Shown piece by piece: positions 50,946 through 63,115 of a stretch of DNA of 64,000 nucleotides (the stretch's first letter is position 1; each line of letters opens with the position of its first letter). Made by a program: the position numbers and the translations under genes. The notes beneath the pieces are model-generated. The model had not been told where the DNA came from, did not search any database, and saw only the letters and a program-made list of their open reading frames with translations. Source of the stretch: Rhodamnia argentea (lineage: Eukaryota; Streptophyta; Magnoliopsida; Myrtales; Myrtaceae); contig NC_063155.1 in NCBI RefSeq assembly GCF_020921035.1, positions 19,611,311 to 19,675,310 on the forward strand, written 5' to 3'.

Positions 50946-51455
50946 ATTTGTGCCACTGCAAAACCCACCCAGGTTTTTTGAGGTTTTTGAGTGATTCAGT
51001 AAATAAGGACCTGTCCAGATAACTGAGAAGCTCACTTTGTCAAATGAGAAGAAAATCCTAGCTAAAACTCTGAATTTTTTTTCGAGATTTTCCGGTCCAT
51101 TGATTCAGCAGATCATGCAAAACCCTCCCAAGATCGACCCAAAGACTTAAACTTTTTCTTAAGGGTCACACAAAACTTTCACTAAGAACTGCAGATTGAA
51201 CGATCAACTCATGAAGCAACACAAATTGATGAAGGTGATAACTAAAAGGTCCTAGAGATCCCATAATTCAGCACTTCCGAGAAATCAAAAGAATGCGAAA
51301 CTATTGATTTCCAGTTCGAACCTCGAATGCATTTACGACCCACGTACACGATCCAAAGTTCAACCATCATAACAAGATATCAACCCAAGAACAAGGAAAG
51401 AAAGAGAAGTGGAGGATGAAACCCAGAAAATTGCACGAAGAAATCGCACCACCTT

Positions 51456-51640
51456 AAAGGAAGAAGCTTTCAGTGGGATGAAAGCGAAGATTCAAGAACG
51501 AAAAGGTTGTATTTTCAACAAACGATCGCAGCTCTTTCTCCGTAGACAAGACAGAGAATCTAAACCGGCAGCACTGTAACATGCAAGGCGAGAGAAAGAA
51601 GAAGAACAAGCTTTACCTTATCACGAGCAAAGACAATTTC
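51456..51640 (-). other. Non-coding first exon (5' UTR) of left cysteine synthase gene
   Basis: The ATG exon is preceded by a CAG acceptor 11 bases upstream of the start codon, so the 5' UTR is spliced. The sequence ending TTCCTTTAAG before GTGGTG at about 51455 is conserved in the right copy (ending TTCCTTTAAG before GTGTTG near 62866), marking the likely UTR exon. Its upstream bound is approximate. Confidence 0.55.
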
Positions 51641-51711
51641 AACAAGGAGAGCTTTGGACGCCACTCCAAGGAGACCGTCTGGCTTTTGTTATTCACCAAA
51701 AGCCGGCAAAG

Positions 51712-51719
51712 CCTTATAT
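51712..51719 (-). promoter_or_regulatory. TATA box of left cysteine synthase gene
   Basis: On the minus strand this reads ATATAAGG, placed upstream of the inferred first exon. The matching position of the right copy has no such motif. Confidence 0.55.
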
Positions 51720-51724
51720 GGACC

Positions 51725-54700
51725 CTTGTCATACTGGGACAGTCCTGAAGAGGAATATTAAAGAAAATCTATGGTATTACTGACTGTACAGGTGTACCTC
51801 GCCGATGAGAAAGTTCTTGGCATTTTCGGTAAGTTGGACAAATGAAAATCCTGGCTATTTCTTTTCTTTTCTTCTTTTTTTCCATTTAGGGGCCCCCCAT
51901 GCTGGCTGGTGGCTGTTGGTCTCCCTCTCGCTATCACAACTGACAAGGGGTTGGATTTACTAGTTGTTGTTTTGTTTTTTTTATGGTCTGGTCAGATTTA
52001 GTTGTTGTTGAGTCGTCAGCAAATGCTCGTTGAACTTTTTCTTTGGACGTGTAAATGTTCCTTAACTGTGTTTTTACCCATAATCCACAAGCATTTCTTA
52101 CCATAAAGGGCCAAAAGGGAGGGAAAAGCAGAACAGGGAAACAACTCAGGTAAAGTTCGAAGAAGAAGAGGAGAATTTGGATTTGTAAAGGAAGGTTATC
52201 ACATGGACGGTCCTCTCCTATATCTATTATCTAGGACCCATTTGACAATGACTAATTAACTCGCCTCTGTATCCTTTTTTACCCTTCTTATGGGCTATAT
52301 AGTCTATTTCCTCTTTTACCCTTTTTCTTGGGGGTAAAAACGAGCATCATCCATTTCTTGAATCGCTCATCATCCTTTGGGAACTTTTCACTCTCAATAA
52401 TCTGTTTTTCGGCTGTTTTTTCTCGCTGTAGGAGTTTTTGCGGTTTGCCCAAAGAAAGATAAGAACAGAGTCAGGACAGCTGAGAAAAAAGACGTTTGTG
52501 GATCAATTTTGGGCTGATGACATCTGGGGAGGACCAATACTTTCTGTCGTTTGTGCATCTGAGTTTTGAGCTCAAGAACATTTTCTTTCCATTTAATCAG
52601 CTACCCAAATTTTCTTTTTAGGTCCGGCACAAGAAGAGAACCACCACCCGCTCGGGCGGGCGGGCGCAACCATCGCCCCGAAATTCATAGCGCCACCATC
52701 GCCACGGATTCAAAAAATACTACCACCATCCACCGTAGTTGGCCGGGTTTGCCGCGAGCGCCGGAAGATTCGGCCACCTCCGGCACCCGCCATTATGGCC
52801 AACACGAACGGAGCTGCCCACCCTCCAATACACTCGACCACAAGCCAAACTCCACCACACCCACCATTGCCATCAAGATCACAACCACTGGATGACCGAA
52901 ATCGCGACCTCCAATCAGCGTTGCCGCTAAAACAAAAAGAAAGAAAGAGGAGAAAAGCAAAAAAGTTTGTCCTGAGTTAGGAAAAAATAAAATAAAATGA
53001 AACGTAACATGGCACTTTTAAAATCTTGTATTATGGCAACATTGCCGAGTAAAATAAAGCTTCTCTCTTTGACTAATCAAAAGAATGGATCCGATCGAGA
53101 TTGAGTTGATCAAAAAAGATCAATTCAAATTCATGCGACGAATCTTTAGCAACAGATATTTGACCCGATATGTATCCAATCCATACCCGTCGAGTTTCAA
53201 TTCTCAGCAATATTTGGGAGGAGACATCTTCATTATCAAGGTTGGATTGTTGAGGTGTGCTCTAATCTTTTTATTCCTTTTCTTCCCTTTTCTTATTCCC
53301 ATCTCTGGTCTTCGTCCGCGTAACTCCAATGCTGAGGAAATGAGAAAACGAACCTAAGCGGCAATGACAGAACCTTGCACCTTGATTTTGTCGGGAAATT
53401 TCGCCCACGTCTTCTCGAAACCTTGTTCAGAGCTAAATAGCACCGACACCAATACCGACACACGACATGACATGCTGACACGTCATTTCTTAAAAAAATA
53501 GAAAATTTCGATACGATAAGTTGGGATACATTGTATTTATCATATACTAATAAAAAAAGTAGCAGTGAGTTTCTTATTATCCTTCTTCTGTTGGGATTCA
53601 TGATTAGGTTTTTTTGGGCCGGATGAATATATTAACATTAGGGTCAAGTATATATATTTTAGATAAATTTACATTTTGACCCTTAATTTAATGAAAATGC
53701 TTAAAATTAATCACGTACGTATCGGAATGCTGCACTCGCGTATTGTTGCCAAAAGGGTGTCGGACACGACACGAAGACCCTCGAAAAGTGTCGATACTTC
53801 CCAGGTTCAGACAAAACCCATTAGCGCGTGGACAAGGGAATCGTGGCATCCGACTGTTATGTTTGCTTCAGCCTTTGCTTCGAAGACCATCCTCTCTGTT
53901 GCCAAAGAACAAGGTGCAGGCGAAATTTCATAAGATTGATACAAGAGTCGATACCGGATGGATAACGAAAGCCAGACGCTTGACACTAGAGAAAAACATT
54001 GATTCTTACGAAAAACGTAGTGGTAAAGTGGAGGAGGGAGAACACGAATGCACACATGAACTTCAGAATGGACAACTCGTGTCATGTGAAATAAGTGTCT
54101 AATCCTCTAATACAAGAGATTATGCCGAACTTTACTCAAATGTGCAAGCCCAATGAACATTGTAAAATAGCGAGGCCATGGGAATGAAGGGAGTCGATGC
54201 GCCGCTACAGAAGACACGAGCTCGGCGAAATTGTCAAACAATCGCCGAAACTTGTATGAGTGTGATACCCAGCAAGCGTACAACAGTTCGAAGAGATCAA
54301 GCACCTACCCTCCGCAAGGATGAGGAAACAGGAGGCGAGACGCAAGTATGCCTCGAAATAGATCAATGTGATGATCAAAATGTCATGCCGGATGAACATG
54401 TATTGCTTACCCTCTTGATTGATGGCCAGGAATTGCAGGAGGAACAGAGGCAATTCCGTGTGCATTAATTATCACCGCTGAGGAAAGACCCCAGGAATGT
54501 TAGATGATCACCCATTTGATGGCCAGGAATTGCTGAACCTACCCGGCCAACTGCTGGAGGGTTAAACTTTTTTTTTGGCATAACGCCGTGTTTTCTCACA
54601 TCGAATATGTAAGATTGAGGGGAAAGAACATCAAAAGTGTCCTGACTTTCGCGTTTCGCTCACTTTGAATGCCAAGACATTTTTTTTTTTTTCGATTTCT

Positions 54701-55020
54701 TAAGTGATCATAACTTATGTACGCAACTCAATTGAAAGCCACAACTTTTTTTTTTCCAATCACTCGAGTAAGTGCCATATATCTTTTCATCGATCACTCA
54801 AGTGTAAATTTTTAAAATTGTTCGCCACAATTATCATGCCACGTCGGATTTTGTCACTTGGATGAATAATATAAAAAAGTTAACACTCGAGTGATCAATT
54901 AAAAATCATGGCATGTTTCCTAAAAGTTGCAACACTCGAGTCGTTAAAAACAAATTGTGACACTTAAAGTAAGTACTGTACCAGAGTTACGATACTTGTG
55001 ATATCCTAATCCCTTAATCC
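51725..55020. other. Intergenic region between the two cysteine synthase genes
   Basis: No gene is supported. A region near 53430-53810 has oppositely oriented CACCGACACC and GTGTCGGACACGACACG blocks that look like ends of a small DNA transposon. The frame at 54178-54468 has no recognised similarity. From 54670 to 55010 the sequence has dispersed TCACTCGAGT and TCACTCAAGTG motifs shared with the inverted-repeat element at 56830. Confidence 0.4.
54670..55010. repeat. Fragment related to the inverted-repeat element at 56830-57722
   Basis: It has repeated short blocks such as CACTCGAGTGATCAATTAAAA and ATCACTCAAGTG type motifs, poly-T runs and a CACGTCGGAT box, the same make-up as the ends of the element in the intron of the right cysteine synthase gene. 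Ends are not clear. Confidence 0.4.
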
Positions 55021-55072
55021 CTAAAGATTGGAGAGAGAGAGGGAAAAGGGGACAAATTACAAGTTTGAAAAC

Positions 55073-55146
55073 ATACCTATCTGGATGTGGCAAATGAACA
55101 ATCAAAAAGCTCTATGGCCTAGGCCGGTCACCTCCATTGCACTTTC
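55073..55146 (+). pseudogene. U1 snRNA 5'-half remnant (copy 18)
   Basis: Reads ATACCTATCTGGATGTGG, then loop I AATCAAAAAGC, CTATGGCCTAGGCCGGTC and loop II ATTGCACTTTC, then stops being U1-like. It lies about 9.7 kb right of the main cluster, between the cysteine synthase genes. No USE is seen upstream. Confidence 0.8.
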
Positions 55147-55636
55147 AAAACATTCGTTGATTGGGTCCTAGGAGTTAGAGCAAAGAGTTCAAAGGGCATA
55201 TAAGAACTCTCGAGAATTTGTAATTTAGTCTCTGGTTGTCGTAAAGTTTAATGATTGGTGCTTCACCTGAAAAAGAATTACACATATTGCCGTATTTCAT
55301 CCATTGATGATATGGTTGAGAAGGCACATTATAAGCCAAGTTATGCAAAATTCCAAGCACGAGAAGCGGCATTCTGCTAGAAAGATTGTTCCGAATCACT
55401 CAGATTAGGTAAAGACTCTGTTTCAAATTATGAAGAAGTATAATGGGAAAGTAAATTTGAAACTCCTTTTTCCCCTCTTCACAAAGTACAGTCTCTAGCT
55501 CCGCGGCCAGCTTCGACAGCTTACAATGATACAGCCAAGCAGAACAAGCCTTTCTAGCACAAACACTTTATCCATGGAATGTTTCAGAACAACGGCACAA
55601 AACCCACGTGTCTCTATTTACCGAAACTCCGCCTGC

Positions 55637-58600
55637 TCAGTGCTCAAAAACCATATTCTCGACCTCTTGCTTCACGGACTCGAATAGCACAGACGACAAG
55701 TAACGTTCTCCACCGCTGGGGAAGATCACCTGATAAAGTTCATGCAAGTATAAATTCAGGCAAGAGCCACAGTAGTCAATCCAGGAAATGGAGAATCGTC
55801 AAGGAAAACATACGGATAACAAGGCTATGATGCTCGAGACATTATTACTCTACCTTGCAAGAAAGTGTTTTCAGACACCAATCTAAATTCCAATGTAAAA
55901 TCGGACGATTGTTTCTCGGGGAAAGAAACACTTACCACGAAGAGTTTCCCAGCATTTTCTGGCCTTCTCGCTATCTTAATTGCTGCAGCTGTTGCTGCTC
56001 CGGATGATATTCCTACCTGCAAAGTGTATCCTGACGATCATGAGACCGCCATGAATGCAAAACGAACAATAAGATCTACCAGTATTTTCTTTTTCTCTTT
56101 TTCTTAGTTTCTTATTTTCTTTTGGCCATAAGAGCTAGCAGTGGTTGACATTCCCAATGGATCACCAATATTTGCACAATAGGAAGGAAAGCACGAAAAT
56201 TGAATGCAGATTACCAGCAAGCCTTCCTTCAATGTGAGCTGCTTTGCCGTTTCAATAGCTTCATCGCTTGATATCTGGAACGTGATATGGCATTTAATTT
56301 TACTCAGGAACGTGTAAGCTCAGAGAATGATGATCGACACTAGATGGCAAAAAGTAGAGACTTCCTAACCAACTTAGAAACGATTGCTTCCAGAAGTGGC
56401 CGACAAGCAGTATAACTAGCCTTTTGGATAAACCATTGTTGTATTCAATGATTTGTAAACAAACCTATCGATGTTGTGCGTTTGCATTACCCAGATATGT
56501 TGCAAAGACTACAAAGTCGACGTCTCAAGCACTCATCTCATAAAAGGAACAATTTAGGAATTCTAACAAGAGACTGTCAAAGTACATCAGTAGGATGAAG
56601 TAACAATGTCCATTCATAGAATTGTGAAGCCATGCGGAGAAGGGGAGGTTTGCTTTATTTTTCCACCAGTTGTTGTTCAGAGCCGCCTTGCAATTGTCCT
56701 AACAAACCTAAGCTCACTCCTAAGAAGAGAAACTGTAAAAAGCTCATAGCTTGCGAACCTATTCTTGCTAAAACTAGTTTTATCCTTCTTCATGTCATTT
56801 ACCTCTTCCATTACTTGCTATAGGTACAAGGGCACCACAAGTGCTATAATTTTCATACGGTATTCACTTGAGTGTCTTTAACTATTTTTTTTTTTAATCA
56901 CTTGAGTGTCTATTCCAGCGATTCGTCCTATGTGGCTTTTTGAACTAATTTTGACTCCGACATGGATTTTTAAAATGAAATTGAAGTTCAACATGGAAAT
57001 TCTTCATCCAACGTGGCATAAGTAACCAAAACGACCATGTTTAATGCAAACTAGGGAAAACACAAACTCTCTCTCTCTCTCTCTACAATTCAAGTTCTTC
57101 AATCTTCGACCATAGTGGGTGTGTTCGCGTCGACGTTGCACATCCCATGGTTATTACTAAAGCTCTCAAATCTGGCATCTTCAGATTTAGCAACACTGGA
57201 TTGAAACAAACGCATACCAAGTCTTTGAAATGCCAAGCCTTTCAAAAGAAGAAGGTGGTGATGCGGGTCAGTTATATAGGTCAACAGCACCGAAAGAGGC
57301 AATGAAGCCTTGACCACAAGTTCTCTGAGCGTGAGCTTGAAATCAGTTGATCGATTCGTAAGTGGCTTCAAGTGAAAAATGAGGAGAAGCAATCGCCTAA
57401 GCAATTGTACTCTTCTTCCTCTTCAATTCTAAAATACTTCACTTCTTTGACCGATTTTTATCCTGCAAATTGGGGTTAGAGTTTCAATTGAAGCTATTAG
57501 CCCCAATTGTCGATTCAGGCCAAGAATAAAGAGCCAACAACGTTGTTTCTGCAATCTTTGTTGATAAAATTTCTCCGGTGAGTCAGGTAGCCCGATCTAT
57601 AATATTAAAGGCATGTTGGATTTTCCATCAAGGGAAATTGCCAATAGCACTCAAGTAAAAGACTTTTAAAAGTCATAGCACCCAAGTGATCGAAAAAAAG
57701 GCTACGACACTTGTGGTGTTCTCCTCCCCTGGATATATGGACATATATGAAGCGTTTTCCCAGCTTTATAAGGGGAAAGGGAACAAATAACAATTTCTTG
57801 CACTAACTCTTACCTGGATTATTTCATCGAGTAAATCCATGTCCAAAACTCTGGGGATTATACCAGCACCAATACCTTGAATCTTATGAGGGCCTGGGAA
57901 ATTTTATGGGCATGAAATTCTTGGTTAAATAGAGGATTATACAAGATAGGTTTCAAAAGAGAAAAATCTTGGGAGATGTTAGAACATGTAGTGTGTTGTA
58001 TAGTTTTGTAGGTTTTCCCTTGCATCTCTTCTTTCTCTTTAGTCTCGCATAGGAAGAATGCTAGGCTCCTTTACTCCTCTAAACCTATATAAAGGTTTCT
58101 CATGTACATTGTTTTACACACCATTATTAGAACATGTAGTGTGTTATATAGTTTTATAGGTTTTCCCTTGCATTTCTTCTTTCTCTTTAGTCCCACATAG
58201 GAAGAATGCTAGGCTCCTTTACTCTTCTAAGCCTATATAAAGACTTCTCATGTACATTGTTTCACACACCATTATTAGAGAACAAATATTATTCTCTTTT
58301 AATCTTTCTTTCTTATCATGGTATCAGAGCCAAGATCATTGTCTTGAAGAGTATGCTCTACGGTTGCCATCAATTGGATCTTCCGCATCAGAAATTAAGA
58401 CAATGAGCTCATTATTTTTTAAAGTATGCTCTGCGGTTGCCATAAATTGGATCTTCCGCATCAGAAATTAAGATAATGAGTTTAGGGCTTTTAGGCCATC
58501 ATCCTTGCTTGTTCTAGTCAATTTTTTTTTTTATATATTTTTTAGGGATTTTGTTCGCATCCCTAATCCGCGCTTCTTCTTTCTCGATCCTTTCGATCAT

Positions 58601-61293
58601 TTTTCACCTCAATCCATATTTCTAGCTTTGCTAGTGATTTCTTTTTCTGTCGTCATGGGTGATTCTAGTGACCACATTGACGTCAAAGTCGATGGTTCAA
58701 ACTATTTTTTTTTGGAAACCATTGGTAATAGCAGCACTTGTTTACCGCGACTTGTTTGAGCATGTTGAGGGACTTTGTCCTTGTTCCGGTGCTCTTAAAA
58801 GTGACTCATCTGATGAAGTTGCGAAACGTGCCGTTGAAATTCGAGCATGGAAAGTTGCTGATCGGAAGGCATGGGCTATCATGTTTGGCTCCATTGATCT
58901 TGCTCTTCGCCCACAATTTTCTAATATTGTTGAGGCGAAAAGTTTATGGGATCGGCTTGCCAAGATGTTTACCCAGACAAGGGACATTCGAGTTTATCGG
59001 TTGAAGCAAGAAGGTTCTTGTGTTACGTAAGGGTCTCACTCTATTCGAGATTTCTACAATTACATGCACTCACTTTGGAGTCAACTGGATATTCTTGCTC
59101 CTATTCTCTGCCCATCATGCCCGAATCGTACTCGGTGTTCATCTACTCGGCTTCGGACTCAATATAGGCACCATCTACATTCTTTTCTTATGAAGCTCGG
59201 CCCTCCCTATGAAGGTGTTCGCAGCCAACTTCTTCACCGTTCTCCAAGACCATCCCTCCTTGACGCTGTCAAAGAATTACAATACGAGGAAACTCGTCTT
59301 GGTCTTCTTTCCTCCTTTGCGGTTTCTAATTCAACTGCTATTTTGGCTGCTCCACCACGCGTTCCGCCTACAATTTCAGGCATGATGGGCAGAGAATAGA
59401 AGCAAGAATATCCAGTTGACTCCAAAGTGAGTGCATGTAATTGTAGAAATCTCGAATAGAGCGAGACCCTTGCGTAGCACAGTAAACTTCTTGCTCTAAC
59501 CGATAAACTCGAATGTCCCCCGTCCGGGTGAACATCTCAACAAGTCGATCCCATAAATTTTTCGCCTCAACAATATTAGAAAATTGTGGGTGAAGAGCAG
59601 ATCAATGGAGCCAAAAATGATAGCCCATGCCTTCCGATCAGCAACTTTCCATGCTCGAATTTCGGCGGCACGTTTCGCAACTTCATCGGATGAGTCACTT
59701 TTAAAAGCACCGGGACAAGGACAAAGTCCCTCAACATGCTCAAACAAGTCACGGTAAACAAGTGCCGCCATTGTCGATGGTTTCCAAAGAGAATAGTTTG
59801 AACCATCGAGTTTGACGTCAATGCGGTCACTAGAATCATCCATGACGACAGAAAAAGAAATCACTAGCAAAGCTAGAAATATGGATTGAGGTGAAAAATG
59901 ATCGAAACGATCGAGAAAGAAGAAGCGCGGATTAGGGATGCGAACAAAATCCCTAAAAATATATAAAAAAAAAAGTTTGACTAGAACAAACAAGGATGAT
60001 AGCCCAAAAGCCCTAAACTCATTATCTTAATTTCTTATGCGGAAGATCCAATTTATGGCAACTTTAAAAAATAATGAGCTCATAGTCTTAATTTCTAATG
60101 GCAACCGCAGAGCATACTCTTCAAGACAATGATCTTGGCTCTGATACCATGATAAGAAAGAAAGATTAAAAGAGAATGGTATTTGTTCTCTAATAATAGT
60201 GTGTAAAACAATATACGTGAGAAGTTTTATACAGGCTTAGAGGAGTAAAGAAGCCTAGCATTCTTCCTATGTGGGACTAAAGAGAAATAAGAGATGCAAG
60301 GGAAAACCTACAAAACTATACAACACACTACATGTTCTAACAATTTTTAGCACTTAACATGCTTATAACAGCAAGAAAGGATATAATTGACTGCTTTAGA
60401 AGCTGAAAAAGCAGCTTCCCCACTTGCTTCCATATTTAAAGGACCGTCATTAGCCCATGGTTACTGTGGCACTTGCAGAAACTAGTGTATAAAAGCTAGA
60501 ACTAACTAGCCTAATGGATTAAAAGATTAAGAATGTCAGTCATGCAACCATCAGAACTTACCAGGTTTCCCTCCAGACAAAACTGCACTCTCCACTGGTT
60601 CTACCCCGTAGAGCTAAAGACAATAACAGAGGGGCAAAAAGGATGTGAGAAATACGAATATTGGAAAAACAAAACTTGTGTCCGGATATTATAACCGCAA
60701 GAGAAACTAACCTTAATAGTGGGGTTTCGTTCCTTGAGATACTTACCAGCTCCAGTTACTGTACCCCCGGTTCCAATTCCAGAAACAAGGGCATCGACTT
60801 TCCCACCTGAGCTTTTCCATATTTCTGGTCCGGTGGTCTCATAATGAATCTAACAACAGAAACAAGATCTTATGAATGAACTTTTCTTAGTTTCAAAAGT
60901 ACTATAAATGAACTGCTCAAACCTGCAAGAATCATCATATGAAGACCCAAAACTACCTTGGGATTGGCAGGGTTTTCAAACTGCTGAAGAACGTATGCAT
61001 TTGGAGTCTTCGCTGCTATCTCTTCCGCCTTCTGAATGGAACCTTGCGCGCCTTTGGCTGGATCAGTCAGGACCAGCTCAGCTCCAAATGCACGGAGGAT
61101 GATTCTTCTTTCAAGGCTCATTGAAGCAGGCATTGTTATTATAAGTTTGTAACCCTTCACAGCTGCAATAAATGCCAGACCGATCCCAGTATTTCCACTA
61201 GTTGTCTCGACCAAAACACTCTTCATCAAGTTGAGCAAGTAATATTGATGGTTAGTTTTCGTCGTCATCATCTATCACTCTAAAACCTACAAA

Positions 61294-61328
<35 letters not shown>

Positions 61329-62408
61329 TGCCCAGATCTAATTTAGTTATAACCACTTTCAACAGGAAAGATGTTCCCATCCTTCAGGAGCTATATCAAA
61401 AGTCACAGATGCATGAGCTACGAGCCCTAACGTAGTATATTATTGTTATTGTCATGATACCAGAGTGCTGTCCTATTATTATGAACATGAAAAGAGAGGT
61501 TTCAGTAACTAACCTGCCCCGGCCGAATAAGGCCCTTCTCCTCTGCATCTACAATCATACTGTACCCAATCCTGCAGGCAGAGAAAACATATCTGCATTA
61601 GACCCAGAATATGAAGTAATCCACATTCCTAGAGGCTGTAGACAAGGATGAGATAAGGAATAAATTCCACATGAAATACATCCATTCCAAGTTTCTGACT
61701 TATATGTCGTTGTTTACTAGGATTGGTGCTATGCATATCTGCGCAAGTGAGAAAGAGCGTATGGGTTTGTGAGCAAATAAAGAGAGAATGGTGGATGATG
61801 AAGAAAATGGGAGGCAAGGAAATAGACAATCCGTACTCTTCGATTGTAGTAGCCTTCAGCTATAAGGCTTGGCCCAGACAAACTAAATGTTTCTTAAAGG
61901 ACTTGGAATTTTGTGGACCATTTTCATAGAAGATAACTGCAGTTGACGTTTTATGTAACCGACAGATTCTGGCAAGGAGTTCGAGTCAAACAAAGAACAG
62001 AATTTCACCAGACCAACGGATCTTGTTGTTTGAGTAACGAAATATCCAGATTGGCACATTGGATGAAGATACGAATAAGATATAAAGGTACAGTCATTAG
62101 CAGTTTAACATGAAGGGGAATTTTTCCATTTTCAAAATGAAATCTTCTTGTTGTACCTGTCTTTCACACTGGAGCATGGCTCCATCATTTCTAGCTTGGC
62201 AGCAATTCGGGCAACACAACAGTCAGTGACATGGTTGAGGTACACCAGAGGGGTCTTACCAATTAACTGCATGCAATTAAAATATGAACAAAAACGTAGC
62301 AACATAAGCACAAACACAGTATTCAAACTATAGAGAATTCGTGAATGAGTCATGCAAATAGCATACTTCGGTGACATCTTTTGCTATCATAGACTTCTCT
62401 TCCACCAT
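55637..62408 (-). CDS. Cysteine synthase-like protein, divergent tandem copy (right copy)
   Basis: Ten coding exons with the same lengths as the left copy: 62367-62408, 62157-62266, 61514-61571, 60957-61220, 60712-60849, 60562-60613, 57814-57893, 56215-56274, 55936-56016 and 55637-55729; 978 nt, 325 residues, frame open throughout. The PLP lysine (SSVKDR), GTGGT and GISSGAA are kept. Differences at usually conserved places: ETTSGNTG for EPTSGNTG (residue 76), IIPRVLD for [18 protein letters not shown] for [11 protein letters not shown], and TDCCVAR for TDRCVAR. Introns 7 and 8 of the coding part carry a Copia fossil and an inverted-repeat element. The TATA motif of the left copy is lost. It may have changed activity, or may be an early pseudogene with an intact frame. 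Confidence 0.88.
56830..57722. mobile_element. Terminal-inverted-repeat DNA element in intron 8 of right cysteine synthase gene
   Basis: The left end GCACCACAAGTGCTATAA and the right end CTACGACACTTGTGGTG are inverted repeats, each followed inward by TCACTTGAGTG type motifs. The matching intron of the left gene lacks it. The middle (57099-57404, minus strand) holds an open frame of about 100 codons without recognised family, which could be a captured host gene piece. No target duplication was clear. Mutator-like origin is possible but unproven. Confidence 0.55.
57977..60342. mobile_element. Palindromic Copia LTR element: two gag-end halves in inverted orientation, fossil
   Basis: The left half (about 57977-59395, plus) runs LTR, primer-binding site TGGTATCAGAGC (58321-58332), and a Copia-type gag with DGSNY and DRKAWAI motifs. 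The right half (about 59395-60342, minus) is the same order read inward from the other end. The outer ends are TGTTAGAACATG and CATGTTCTAACA. Part of the LTR is duplicated in tandem in the left half. The element has no pol region and is broken in several places. It lies in intron 7 of the right cysteine synthase gene; the left gene has the empty site. No target duplication is visible. Confidence 0.85.
61290..61324. repeat. (GA)n microsatellite
   Basis: A short GA run in an intron of the right cysteine synthase gene, at the position of the long compound repeat in the left copy. Confidence 0.9.
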
Positions 62409-62865
62409 TTTTGTGCCACTGCAAAACCCACCAAGGTTTTTGAGTGATTCAACTAAGAAGCTCACTTTGGCAAACGAGAAGAAAAATCCCAGCAAAAAAT
62501 CTGAAACTCTTCGAGATTTTCTGCTCATTTATTCAGCACATCATTCAAGACACTCCCAATTGACCTTAAGATTCAAGCTTTTCATGCAGGTCACACAAAT
62601 TTCTCACTCAAAACTGGAGATTGACCCATCAACTCATGAAGCAACACAAATTGATGAAGTGCTATCCAAAGGGTCACAGAAATTCCATAACAGAAAAAGC
62701 ACTTATGAGAAATTAACAAAATAAAAGAAAATGCAACACTATTAATTTCCCCGTTCAACCCTAGAATGCCTTTACAACTCATATGCATGATCTATCTAAG
62801 AACAAGGAAAGAAAGAGAAGTTAACGATCAAACCCAGAAATTGCACAAATGAACCGCAACACCTT

Positions 62866-63050
62866 AAAGGAAGAAGCTTTAAGTGGGATGAGAAGTAAGA
62901 TTCAAAAACGAAGGTGGGCTTTTCAACAAACGAACGCAGCTCTTTTCTCTAGAGAAGATCGAGAATCTTAAAACCTGCAAGACTATAACATGTGAAACGA
63001 GAAAAAGACAAAAATGAGCTTACAAGTCCAACTACAACAAGGAAAGCTTT
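62866..63050 (-). other. Probable non-coding first exon of right cysteine synthase gene
   Basis: Matches the first-exon region of the left copy, ending TTCCTTTAAG before a GTGTTG donor. The sequence upstream of it (63101-63115 on the plus strand, CTTTACACACACTTG) replaces the CTTATATGG that carries the left copy's TATA box. Confidence 0.5.
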
Positions 63051-63115
63051 GGACACTACTCCAAGGAGAAACTTTGTCTATTCTCCAAAAGCCGGTCAAA
63101 CTTTACACACACTTG

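Noticed and set aside
52566-52895. Frame rich in Pro, Thr and His
   Set aside because: Composition-driven, with no recognised domain or splice context.
54178-54468. Frame of 96 codons between the cysteine synthase genes
   Set aside because: No similarity to a known family and no supporting promoter or splice signals.
58196-58206. GTCCCACATAG-like motif resembling a snRNA USE
   Set aside because: It belongs to the Copia LTR (also GTCTCGCATAG in the duplicated part) and no snRNA follows at the right distance.
60870-61271. Reading the long frame over the fourth coding exon (60957-61220) of the right cysteine synthase gene as an intronless gene
   Set aside because: Clear splice sites bound it at 60957 and 61220 and the flanking exons join in frame; it is one exon of the ten-coding-exon gene.
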